Positions 44,706 through 55,737 of a stretch of 64,000 nucleotides of DNA are shown one piece after another. Origin of the DNA: Ricordea florida (lineage: Eukaryota > Cnidaria > Anthozoa > Corallimorpharia > Ricordeidae); contig OX453282.1 in the NCBI GenBank assembly GCA_949710005.1, positions 8,663,465 through 8,727,464 on the forward strand, written 5' to 3'. A program made the position numbers and the translations under genes. Under the pieces are notes generated by a model. That model worked only from the letters and a program-made list of their open reading frames with translations. It had not been told where the DNA came from and made no database searches. How positions within the stretch are numbered: position 1 is the first letter of the stretch; the number at the start of each line of letters is the position of its first letter.

Positions 44706-44736
44706 TAATTTTTATGATAATTTTTACAGAGGGTAA

Positions 44737-44921
44737 CACATAACAGTAAAAAGAAAAACTGAGGAACCAGTGGCCCTCTATCCTAAGTTAAAAAATTTAA
44801 AAACTATTTACACTTATAAGATGATAGAGATTACAAAGTAGAATACAGCTAAAATCCTAAATCTAAATATGCACAACTAGAAACTAATGATGAATGCGAC
44901 ACACATTTTTTTTATTTTTTT
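44737..44921 (+). repeat. Duplicated copy of mucin-like gene intron 7
   Basis: GTAACACATAACAGTA, CCTCTATCCTAAGTTAAAAA, TGATAGAGATTACAAAGTAG and GCGACACACATTTTTTTTAT reproduce 43187-43370, including the T tract before the exon 8 acceptor. The exon itself is not included. Confidence 0.88.
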
Positions 44922-45490
44922 CGACATGGCGGTCGACGACAGTGGATTCTTCTTTCTGCTACAAATATATAGTCCCAATGGCAACAAATGTCTCCACAAG
45001 TATCACCACGAGATTGATTTGGAAGACAGCATAGCATGATGAGATGCGTGTAAGGGTGCCAAAATGGTAAAAGAAGAAAACGGAACGATAATGTATATGA
45101 TTTGAAACGATAACGGTAGTCGTTAATTTTGACGAAGAAGGACAAAGGCCGTGGATATGAGATGTTATAATACGAAAGGTTTGAGGCTGGAGAGAAAGAG
45201 AAATTTGATATGATTTTGTGGATGCGCAGATGTAAAAAATAAATGCATTCAAGAAACGACCATTAAAGTTGATGAAAGAGGCCTTAGTGGGTCCCTGGAC
45301 GAGACCTGTTGTAAATGAATACGGCGTGAAATCATGCAGAGTTGTACTAAGTAAAGGGCTATAAGTGAAAGGGTTTCCGCAATGCCCTCTCTCTAGAGTT
45401 TCTTAGACTTCAAATACTTTGTTATCCTCAACACTGTCTACTCCCAAATTCTAAGTCGCAATTCAAATTAGTGATTGTTCAGTTGCTTTG
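44922..45490 (+). pseudogene. Duplicated 3' fragment of the 52960 gene, copy B
   Basis: Starts in mid-codon at CGACATGGCGGTCGACG directly after the duplicated intron's T tract, and matches 54728-55505 through the end of coding, the AATAAA region (45238) and about 250 bp of 3' flank. The MITE present at 55122-55309 in the other copy is absent here, so that MITE inserted after the duplication or was never copied. Confidence 0.82.
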
Positions 45491-45509
45491 TTAGTTAAGG
45501 GAATTGAAT

Positions 45510-45551
45510 CAATGTAGGTATCCGGGCAGCTGTGCACCTTGTTTGGTTATG

Positions 45552-45606
<55 letters not shown>

Positions 45607-45998
45607 TAATAATAATATACTCCATTTCTATTGCGCATATTCTATACAAACAATCATATGCGCATTACAATCAGACTAATGGACCATGACACCGGGAACA
45701 CGCCTCTTTTCGAACAGTGCCATGGGTTCTTTTATGTCCCACATTACAGATAGAGTTGTGAGACGGGACCTACGGTTTATCGTCCTTATCCGAGAAGACT
45801 AGAAAGTCTAACCATTTGCAGATGTCATTACAGAGGCAGCACTTTCTACTCCATTATTTTAAGACCATGAGTGTTGGTCCGGCCGGGGTTTTGAACCCGC
45901 GACCTCCCACACGGTAGTCCAGTGCTCTACCAACTGAGCTAACTGGTCGACGGTTAGGGGAGGGGTAGGTACACAGTTATCCAGATACTTACATTGAT
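45510..45998. mobile_element. Foldback MITE split by a SINE
   Basis: The left end ATCAATGTAGGTATCCGGGC and right end CCAGATACTTACATTGAT are inverted and match the element at 36170. Between them, 45550-45955 is a minus-strand tRNA-derived SINE: head GTTAGCTCAGTTGGTAGAGC and GGGTTCAAAACCC on the reverse strand, body with TAGACTTTCTAGTCTTCTCG, and an (ATA)n tail at 45550-45615. Confidence 0.82.
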
Positions 45999-46760
45999 CC
46001 TAGAAATTTAATGCTCGATCACCCTTAAACCCTCGACTTGATGAATTTCACAATTTTTTTCTTAACTGTTTTCATACCAATGCACTGACATTTTAATCAA
46101 AGAGACGTTTTGATCTTTCATGAGAAATGAAGGAGTTAACCAGTCGTGGGAGATTCTCATGTGCGAAAGGCGAGAGCCTCACTGTTTAACGTTTTTAATT
46201 CAAGCGACTGTATTACAGCCTATGTTTTTTTTTCTGAATTCTTTTATAAAACGACAAAATGGAAGCTGTTGTGGACATATACCTCGATGCTTCTTGTCTT
46301 GGTTTATGTACCACCAACAACACGCGCCTTTCCTATGGTGGATGGTTGTATGAGAATTTGCAACTGATCTCTTATTAGTTGAATCAGTTTTGCACCAGAC
46401 TGTTATCAACCCTATACCAAACCGATATCAGGCTTTCAAGGCGAGTTTCGATCGCTAAAATTACGCCATGTTGTACGGTTGTCTTGTTGCAATTTTTAGA
46501 CCGTCAAAGTTTAAAAATAGGTCGCTGATAACTACGTCTATAAGTACTGAAGGAAGTGGTCGAACGCTGGCTCAGAGTAGCAATTCACCGAAGTGATTGT
46601 CATACATTTCCTCACATCAAGCATTTGAGAATTTGGTGGTAGATCAATTTAATATTCCTGAGTTGATAATTAAATCAATTCTAATCACCAGTTTGTTGGA
46701 CGATGCATTAAAGTTGTAAAGAGAAGTTAGTTCTTGATCACTTCCTAGAAGACTAGAAGG
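45999..46760. other. No gene recognised
   Basis: Short overlapping frames only. No clear repeat. Confidence 0.5.
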
Positions 46761-46763
46761 GTT

Positions 46764-48596
46764 AACCCTTTAAGCCCCAATATTACAGATTGTACTCTGG
46801 CTAACGCAAACGAATTAACTCGTCACAGGGAGACCCCTCGAGGCTTAACAAGGGTTAAAGACTATCTCCTTAACCCTTTAAGCCCCAATAGTGGCTTTAC
46901 AGAGTTTACTCTGGCTAACGCCAGACGATTTTACTTGTCACAGAAAGACCCCTCGGGGCTTAAAGGGTTAAAAACTATCTCCTTAACCCTTTAAGCCCCA
47001 ATAGTGTCTTTATAGATTTTACTCTGGCTAACGCCAGGCGATTTTACTCGTCACAGGGAGACCCCTCGGGGCTTAAAGGGTTAAAAACTATCTCCTTAAC
47101 CCTTTAAGCCCAAATAGTGTCTTTACAGATTTTACTCTGGCTAACGCCAGACGATTTTACTCGTCACAGGGAGACCCCTCGGGGCTTAAAGGGTTAAAAA
47201 CTATCTCCTTATCCCTTTAAGCCCCAATAGTGTCTTTACAGATTTTACTCAGGCTAACGCCAGACGATTTTACTCGTCACAGGGAGACCGCTCGGGGCTT
47301 AAAAGCTATTTCCTTATCCCTTTAAGCCCCAATAGTGTCTTTACAGACTTTACTCTGGCTAACGCCAGACGATTTTACTCGTCACAGGGAGACCCCTCGG
47401 GGCTTAAAGGGTTAAAAACTGTCTCCTTAACCCTTTAAGCCCCGATAGTGTCTTTATAGATTGTACTCTGGCTAACGCCAGACGACTTTACTCGTCACAG
47501 GAAGACCCCTCGGGGCTTAAAGGGTTAAAAACTATCTCCTTAACCCTTTAAGCCGCGATAGTATCTTTACAGATTGTACTCTGGCTAACGCCAGACGATT
47601 TTACTCGTCACAGGGAGACCGCTCGGGGCTTAAAAGCTATCTCCTTATCCCTTTAAGCCCCAATAGTGTCTTTACAGATTGTACTCTGGCTAACGCCAGA
47701 CGATTTTACTCGTCACAGGGAGACCGCTCGGGGCTTAAAAGCTATCTCCTTATCCCTTTAAGCCCCGATAGTGTCTTTACAGATTGTACTCTGGCTAACG
47801 CCAGACGATTTTACTCGTCGCAGGGAGACCCCTCGTGGCTTAAAGGGTTAAAGACTATCTCCTTAACCCTTTAAGCCCCGATAGTGTCGTTACAGATTGT
47901 ACTCTGGCTAACGCCAGACGATTTTACTCGTCACAGGGAGACCCCTCGGGCCTTAAAGGGTTAAAAACTATCTCCTTAACCCTTTAAGCCCCGATAGTGT
48001 CTTTACAGATTGTACTCTGGCTAACGCCAGACGATTTTACTCGTCACAGGGAGACCGCTCGGGGCTTAAAAACTATCTCCTTATCCCTTTAAGCCCCAAT
48101 AGTGTCTTTACAGATTTTACTCTGGCTAACGCCAGACGATTTTACTCGTCGCAGGGAGACCCCTCGGGGCTTAAAGGGTTAAAGACTATCTCCTTAACCC
48201 TTTAAGCCCCGATAGTGTCTTTACAGATTGTACTCTGGCTAACGCCAGACGATTTTACTCGTCACAGGGAGACCCCTCGGGGCTTAAAGGGTTAAAGACT
48301 ATCTCCTTAACCCTTTAAGCCCCGATAGTGTCTTTACAGATTGTACTCTGGCTAACGCCAGACGACTTTACTCGTCACAGGAAGACCCCTCGGGGCTTAA
48401 AGGGTTAGAAACTATCTCCTTAACCCTTTAAGCCCCGATAGTGTCTTTACATATTGTACTCTGGCTAACGCGAGACGACTTTACTCGTCACAGGAAGACC
48501 CCTCGGGGCTTAAAGGGTTAGAAACTATCTCCTTAACCCTTTAAGCCCCGATAGTGTCTTTACAGATTTTACTCTGGCTAACGCCAGTCGATTTTA
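46764..48596 (+). repeat. Tandem array of a ~110-bp foldback unit
   Basis: About 17 units. Each runs AACCCTTTAAGCCCC, ATAGTGTCTTTACAGATT, TACTCTGGCTAACGCCAGAC, GATTTTACTCGTCACAGGGA, GACCCCTCGGGGCTTAAAGG, so unit ends are inverted copies of each other (CCTTTAAGCCCC and GGGGCTTAAAGG). Two length classes occur: full units of ~113 bp and short ones of ~106 bp ending CTCGGGGCTTAAAAGCTA. A solo unit lies at 17848-17945. Confidence 0.92.
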
Positions 48597-48892
48597 GGGA
48601 CGGACCATTAGAAAAGTGATGGGGGGGGGGGGGGTGGGAAAAAAAATACAAAAAAAATTCATGCAAGGGAAAATGCCAAGAAAAAAAATTCATGCAAAGA
48701 AGAAGGTAAAGGAAAAATTCATGCAGAAGGAAGGTCCAATTGTGACTTTTTCACACGTAGTAAAAAAAATTCGTGCAGAGGGGTTCACCTGAAAAAAAAA
48801 AGTCCTGCACAAGCAGTGAGCGAAAAAAAATTCGTGCAAGCTGAAAATTCCCCACCCCCCCCCCCCCCATCATTTTTCTAATGGTCCGTCCC
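48597..48892. mobile_element. Harbinger-type MITE, copy 4, inside the array
   Basis: 296 bp, with GGGACGGACCATTAGAAAAG ends and TTA on both sides (48594-48596, 48893-48895). The flanks GATTTTA and TTACTCGT reconstitute the array motif GATTTTACTCGT once one TTA is removed, so the intact sibling units give the empty site. The array unit resumes at 48896-48932. Confidence 0.93.
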
Positions 48893-48932
48893 TTACTCGT
48901 TACAGGGAGACCCCTCGGGGCTTAAAGGTTAA

Positions 48933-49885
48933 TGAAGATATTGTGAGTAAGCGGGCTCTTCTTATCAGGGACGTACACTCGGAATTCCAGCTGTTAAGTA
49001 ATTGTGGGCATTTAACCAAACGCATTGCGAAAAACAAGAGACGGTGACCAGACATTTGCCCACCAAATTGCACTGGTTTTGCAAGGTCCCGGGGCAAGGT
49101 CATGGGATCCATTGCCGTTCAAGCCTGATTTTTAATTTCTTCAGGTCTAATCTTCGTAACTGCTTTGCCGCGTACCTAACTGCGATGATCTTTTGCTTAT
49201 TAAATCTTTCCTCCGCAGCTCACATACATATAGCATTTTCATATATATTTGCATTTTCAAATTGCTTAAACAGAAAACGAGCGTGGTGGCTCGCGGAATG
49301 GAGAATCCCGAAAGGGTGAAAGCGCAGAAAACATTCTTAGATAATTAAAGGAAAAGTGCTACACTGCAACCAGGTGGACAATCAGACAGTTTTATGCAAC
49401 GCTGGTTTGAAATTAATGAATCTAACTTAACAAGTTTCAAGTCAGTGACTCGAGCAGTGTCTGTCTGCCTCAGCGGAACACGTGTGCCTAACCAACCCTG
49501 CTATCAGCTGGGATAATTACAATCACTAACCGGCGCTACCATCAAAAACGTTTCTTAGAAGCTTGGCACATCGACAGCGCCCACGCTCCAATGAACCGCG
49601 ACGATGGTAAGTTACTAACCGACGCTTCAGCATGTTTATGTTGTGGTTCAATTCTATTGTCCAGTGTTTTCTGCTATGGTAATGTATGATAAGTTTGAAA
49701 CAAAGGAAAATAAAATTTAAATCAAGGATAAAATTGAACCACAACATATACGCGATGTAATTAAGCAACGCCATTAATCGCGGGAAGAGTGGTGTTGCTC
49801 AGTGAAAACCAAAACAGGCCATAAGAGTGGCCATGAAACGTCTGCTTCTTTAGTTGAAAATAAAAAATAAAAAAAAATCGTCTCT
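48933..49885. other. No gene recognised; one foldback at 49637-49757
   Basis: 49637-49757 is a relative of the 34290 foldback (ATGTTGTGGTTCAATT facing AAATTGAACCACAACATAT). Otherwise only short frames. Confidence 0.55.
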
Positions 49886-51702
49886 GTTGTGACACAGCCT
49901 TTGTATATCTACAATCTCTTACAATCGACTCCTGATAAATCGAGCACCGCGTTAACTTAAACCAAAATCGATTTGCTTAGGATTTCCGTCGTGATTTTAT
50001 TGTAATTGTACTCTCGGTAACTCCAACTCTCGCTAACTTGAAACTCGTGTTAACTCGAACCAAAATCGATTTTCCTTGGATTTCCATCGTACATTTACTG
50101 TAATTGAACCCTTGGTGACTCTAACCCTAGCTAACTCGAACCTCACTTGAACCAAAATCGATTTGCCTTGGATTTTCATCGTGCATTTACTGTAATTGTA
50201 CCTGTGGTAACTCCAACCCTCGCTAACTCGAACCTCGTGTTAACTCGAACCAAAATCGATTTCCCTTGTATTTCCGTCGCGTGTTTAGTGTAATTTTAAC
50301 GTTACGAACTCCGACTCGTCATTACATTAGAAGCCTTAGTGGCTTAAGTGAATGTCAGTTAAATGCATACTTGCTTTACAATGTTGAAGGCAAGGCCTAC
50401 TCTGGGGCCTAAAGTCGCCTTAAATCGCTTTAAGTCGCCCAAACATACGGCGACTTAAGGTCAAAGAGTAGGCCTAAGGCAAATAATTCTTACATGCGGT
50501 GTAGAAAAAAAGACATAAAGCCCTACTTACCGTCTGTTTTCACTCAGCAATCTTAGGAGACCGTTGATTACGAAAGAGTCCCGTATCTTCTTCTATTTTG
50601 CTGAACAATAAAGTTTTTCCTAAAGACTTACGTAATGACATTGGAACTATAACTGGTACTAGATTTCCCAGCAATGCGTTCTATGGCATGTGCTGATGCA
50701 ACAGGCGTGCGAAAAAATTAGGTAAAATTAACTCATTTTGTTATTATCTTTAAGAAATTTCTATTTAAAGCCTTAAAAATACCGGCACCACTCGAAACAA
50801 AATTGCTTTCCTTTCACACGAATGGCTGCAATCAGTTTGGTACCTTATTGTTCCACTTGAAACTTTGACGCTTTAATCAAATTTGGCAGGCTGTCCTTTG
50901 ATGTGCATCTATTTGTGATTTTTTGCCTTTTTTGTATCCTTTTCTTTCTCTCCTTTCTATGAACATACATATGTAATACAGTTACAATAAAATTTTCTTC
51001 GATATAAGGTTGTGGGCGTTATTTTCCATTTTTGTTGTTGTTGTTGTTGTCCATCCTTTTTTATTATATAGAGTTAATGCTTTACTAGGAACTACACCAG
51101 TCGTGGCAAGAACAATATCTCACTCGTTCGCTGTGCTCATTCGTCAGGTATCGTTCTTGCCACTCGAACATAAAGTTCATATCTTCTCGCCACCGTGTGA
51201 TATCCTCTATGTTTCTATCGATCTTTTGTATTACTTTCACATGCTCATTTTGTCGTTCAGTGCAGTTATTTCATCTCGGAAACTGGCACACTTTGATGCT
51301 ACGCTTGAAATAATGAACGCAACTTAAAAATTACCAATTTACCGACCCCACGTTTCGACACTCCTGTCTAATTGATGATGATTGATGATTCAGGATTTAT
51401 ATAGCGCTTTATCCCAAGGCTCAAAGCGCTTTACAACACTTTTTGAGGGGGACTTTGTCAGACTGCTTATTGAGGCGCAAATTGCAGCCACGCAGTTCAC
51501 AATCTTATCATAGTGAATAGTAGGATACACAGGTGCCCCCATAACAGAATAAGTGATAGACCATCACACCGGGGACTACGTCCCCTACTCTTTCCGAACA
51601 GTGTGTGGGTTCTTTAACGTCCCACACCAGTACTGTGAGACGGGACCTACGTTTATCGTCCTTATCCGAGAAGACTAGGAAGTCTAACCATTTGGAGGTG
51701 TC

Positions 51703-51735
<33 letters not shown>

Positions 51736-52916
51736 AAAGACCCTGAGTGTTGGTCCGGTCGAGGATTTGAACCCACGACCTCCCGCACGGTAGTCCGGTG
51801 CTCTACCAACTGAGCTAACCGGTTGGCGGTTGGCAACCATTCATGTGAAAGGAAGCAATTTTGGGTTCTGTCCTCGTGTACCGGTACACAAGAGCTGATA
51901 CAATAGACCAAACATTACATTACAGCTAACCAATGTCTCCTAAACAAAGAGAATAGAATGGTTATTCCCTCGTGTACCGGTAGACGAGGACAGAACCCAA
52001 TTTTGTTTCGAGTGGTGCCTGTACTTTTAAACAGAAATTTCTTAAAGATAATAACAAAATGAGTTAATTTTACCTAATTTTTTCGCACGCCTGTTGCATC
52101 AGCACATGCCATAGAACGCATTGTTGGAACATCTAGTACCATTTTAGTTCCAATGTCATTACGTAAGTCTTCGGGAAAAACTTTATTGTTCAGAAAAATA
52201 GAAGATACGGCACTCTTTCGTGATCAACAGTCTCTTAAGATTGCCGAGTGAAAACAGACGGTAAGTAGGGCTTTATGTCTATTTTCTACGCCGGATGTAA
52301 GAATTATTTGCCTTCAACATTGTAAAGAGCCGGGTTTAGGAATCATTTTATTACCAGAAATTTGTGCAATCAATTCTTTTTACCTTTTGGAAATGGTACT
52401 GTCTTCTCCAACCATTTGTAAACACATCGCCTAAAGACCACTCTTCAGAACGTCTGATTGTGTTAACATTTCCCTTAAATTAATGTTAACATTAGAGCAA
52501 AGGCTCCCTAATAAGAAAGCAAGTACACATTTAACTGACATTCCCTAAGGCCACTAAGTCAAGACTGGTAATGTAATGATGAGTCCAAGTTACCAAGGGT
52601 AAAATGACATTAAATGTATCATGGAAATTTCAGGGAAATCGATTTACCATTGGCTAGAGTTAGTAGCGATTCGAGTTACCGAAGGGATAAATACCGTAAA
52701 TGTACGACGGAAACAGAGGGAATCGATAACGTGAGGTTCGAGTTAGTGAGGATTTGAGTTACCAAAGGTACAATTACAGTAAATGTACGATGAAAATCCA
52801 AGGCAGATCGATTTGTCCTTTTGATTCGGATTAACGCGAGGTTTGAGTTAGCGAGGGTTCGAGCTATAAGGAGGCGATTATAAGAAATTAGAGATATCAA
52901 AATGCTGTGTCACAAC
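49886..52916. mobile_element. ~3-kb foldback element with ~0.9-kb arms
   Basis: The left arm (49886 to about 50850) is repeated in inverse as the right arm (about 51838-52916). Termini are GTTGTGACACAGC and GCTGTGTCACAAC. Each arm has an outer tandem of three to four ~90-bp units (AACTCGAACC, CAAAATCGATTT, CATTTACTGTAATTGTACC) and an inner unique part (CTTACCGTCTGTTTTCACTC, GCATGTGCTGATGCAACAGG). The centre carries a SINE at 51375-51830 and a short CTCGTGTACCGGTA inverted pair. No transposase was recognised. The right end is 24 bp before the acceptor of the next gene. Confidence 0.85.
51375..51832 (-). mobile_element. tRNA-derived SINE inside the foldback element
   Basis: On the reverse strand: GTTAGCTCAGTTGGTAGAGC head, GGGTTCAAATCC B box, body shared with 45550-45955, and a (ATCA)n tail near 51375. 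Confidence 0.82.
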
Positions 52917-52940
52917 TAATACAATTTTTAAATTTTTCAG

Positions 52941-54845
52941 CTAACGAAGCTGACGTGTCATGGCTACTCCAAGGTTTTTTCTGTTCTGGCTTGCTTGCGT
53001 TTTGACCATCAACTGGTGGCTGCATACAGAGGGCAAAACCGCTGTCAAACAAAAACCATCAGGCAATGCCCTTATACAACGACACAAGCGATTCGTGGAT
53101 CCAATTAGTGTAATTGGACTGGTTGTCAGCGTTGCATCTGCCATCCAGAGCGCCGTTTGTACTTTTTCTGATATCTGTGGCGGCGATGAGCTCACCAAAA
53201 AGCTGGAAGCTCTTGAGCAAAAGCTGGAGGTTATCGAAAGCGATGTCAAAGCAATCAAGAAGGAAGTAGAAGAAATTTGGGAAGAATCCAAGAGAAAGTG
53301 GTATTTCAAACACATTGACTACATTATTAACGAAAGGAGAAAGGTCATTCGAGATTTGAAGAACGAAGATAACTCTGCTCTTGCCAAAGAGAGGCGTTCA
53401 CGCTTCATCAACGAGGTGCTGGGAGGAGCTGGCAATGACGAGTACGTTGAAAAGGCGCTGTTTCACATTCCTGGACTGGTCATCAAAGAGGAATTTGTCA
53501 CACATTACCATAGTGTTCAGACCGGCACCAAGAAAAAATCCCGCGAGGAGGCGGCAAGGTTGACGTGGGTTTTTGTCAAGAAACTCTTCCGATACCAAGA
53601 AGATGGTTATGCTTCAGTTGTACTAGCATCCTCAATGAAGTACAAAGAAGACGAAACCTCGTACAACTCGTCCATGGGACAAGTGTGTGCCTGGTGGTCT
53701 AAGTCCAGAGATCCTGAATACCGAGCCTTCTGTGAGAAGTTCATAAAAGATCCTGATTCCCAAGACAGACGAAAGATGCAGAATGACTATCTCTTCTCTC
53801 TAAGAGATCTGGCCTTCTTTCCCGTTCAACAGCTCCAAAGTGATTGCCAGAACTTCCGGGACTCAGCTGGCCTGCACTCCGCAGCTGGTCTTCTCTTTGT
53901 ATCCCAACCAGCAGCCAAAACTATTTTAGTCGTTAATAAAGAGACATTAGGCGTTGTCAAGACCATCAACCTACCAGGATCTCAATGCGGTGGAAACTGC
54001 CACCCGATCGACATATCCATTCATGCTGCCAACAAAGTCATGGCCGTAGCTGCCCATAATCAGCCACAAGGAGGAAAAAGTTACGTCTTGATGTACAAGA
54101 TAAACGGCGACTTTAGCAATCCAAGCGGTTTGAGCATTCAGCACTACTACACAATGTTGCAGCTCTTCCATCCCGGTGGAAAGAATCCCGACGTAAGAAG
54201 CGTTGCTTTCTGTGGTGATCGTTTTGCATATGCTGATTACAATGGTGCAATTTACAACTGGCGAATGAGATGGGATGATTCCAACCCAGAACCAGACCTG
54301 TGGGACAGATACGATTGGTACATCGACAGGTACATCAACATCATAAGAGGAAACATCCACCACATCGACTGTTCGGCCAGTGGAAAGGGTGCTTATGGGT
54401 GCTGGAAAGAAGCTACGATGCATCGAGTCAAAATGGTGTTGGTACAGTAGCCGCGGACATTACTGCCAGATATGCCCGTAAAGTCCTCGATGATCTAGCA
54501 GACATAGTTGTCAACAAAGACAGCTGGAACGACGTTAACGATCACCGTTCACGCTTGAACATCATCAAAGGAATCGGCATGGATGCCAAACGAAACCTGT
54601 TCTATTCATCTCCCCAGTATGGATTTTATAACAGCGTCGGTGGTTTGTACCAACGCACTTATGATGGCAAGCGTCGTTATATCCGAGAGTGGAATCACGT
54701 GTCGGGATCGAATAAGATGGACTTCTTCGACATGGCGGTCGACGACAGTGGATTCTTCTTTCTGCTACAAAAATATGGCCCCAACGGCAAGAAATGTCTC
54801 CACAAGTATCACCACGAGATTGATTTGGAAGACAACATAGCATGA
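52941..54845 (+). CDS. Secreted protein gene, possibly cephalotoxin-like, frame broken
   Basis: After an acceptor-like tttttcag (52933-52940) and a 19-nt leader, ATG 52960 opens a 496-residue frame to TAG 54450. Features: signal peptide (residues 1-25), basic cleavage site RHKR (41-44), hydrophobic segment (45-70), coiled coil rich in Lys/Glu (76-112), helical region to about 290, then beta-rich propeller-like sequence (LLFVSQPAAKTILVV, HPIDISIHAANKVMAV). At about 54410-54425 coding character moves to the -1 frame and continues for about 140 residues to TGA 54843; the decayed paralogue downstream shows that this tail belongs to the protein. So one base appears lost near GGAAAGAAG. AATAAA is at 55046. 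A coral skeletal protein called cephalotoxin-like is known; the match is from memory of the general type and is uncertain. Toxicity is not implied. Confidence 0.6.
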
Positions 54846-55121
54846 TGAGATGAGTGTAAGGGTGCCAAAATGGTAAACAAGAAAACGGAACGATAATTCT
54901 TATGATTTGAAGCGATAACGGTAGTCGCTAATTTTGACGGCGAAGAAGGACAAAGGCCGTGGATATGAGATGATATGATACGTAAGGTTTGAGGCTGGAG
55001 AGAAAGAGAAATTTGATATGATTTTGTGGATGCGAAGATGTAAAAAATAAAGCATTCGAAAAACGACCATTTGTCACTTAAGTTGATCAAAGAAGTCTTA
55101 GGGTGCAGGCATTAGCTCTGG

Positions 55122-55309
55122 TCCGGTAACCCAGGGTTAGTGCGAAATTTAAATGCAGATGCGAGAGCTTAAATATAACATTCAGTATAACACAGAATAT
55201 CTGATCATTAAAACTTGTCGGAGAAAATGCTTTTTAACAAGAGGAAGAGAAACTCGGGTTAAAATTTAACCCTGGCTTTGCGCTAATCGGTCTTCGAACG
55301 ACCGGCCCC
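55122..55309. mobile_element. Foldback MITE with GGCCGGT ends, copy 3
   Basis: Inverse orientation relative to 3391: TCCGGTAACCCAGGGTTAG at the left and TCTTCGAACGACCGGCCCC at the right. It is absent from the duplicated flank at 45290. Confidence 0.78.
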
Positions 55310-55525
55310 TGTTTTAAATGGCTACGGCGTGAAATCATGCAGAGGTAATTAGTCGAGCATACTGAATAAAGGTATTCTATAACGGTTTTCCGCAATGACG
55401 CCTTCTCTAAGGTTTCTTGGACTCAAGCTGTTTTTTTTCATTTTAAAACAATGTGTAGTCCCAAATTTTAAGTCGCAATACAAACTAGTGATTGTCACTT
55501 GCTTTGAGCCTGAGGCGAATAATTG

Positions 55526-55727
55526 TTTTAGTATAAATACACAGGTGATTATTTCAAAAACAGAAAAGAAAAGCATTCTACAACACGAAAAAATTTCATT
55601 TCATCAAAAGCGCGCGAAAGACTGGCAGCCATTTTGTTCGTCGAGGTGATTATCGGCTGATAATCCGAGATAGCGAACCAATCAGAGCGCGCGATTTTGT
55701 ATAATCACCTGAGTATTTATACTAAAA
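55526..55727. mobile_element. Foldback MITE, TTTTAGTATAAATAC ends
   Basis: TTTTAGTATAAATACACAGG and GTGATTAT at the left face ATAATCACCTGAGTATTTAT and ACTAAAA at the right. Internal CCAATCAGAGCGCGCG. It lies directly before the decayed paralogue. Confidence 0.82.
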
Positions 55728-55737
55728 GGGAATATTC

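Noticed and set aside
45504-45689. Poly-isoleucine open frame
   Set aside because: Reads an (ATA)n SINE tail.
51010-51327. 105-residue frame at the centre of the large foldback element
   Set aside because: No transposase motif, starts in a (GTT)n run, and overlaps a short inverted repeat around GGCAAGAACAATATC.
54405-54450. Programmed -1 ribosomal frameshift
   Set aside because: No slippery heptamer of X_XXY_YYZ form at the switch; an indel or assembly error is simpler.
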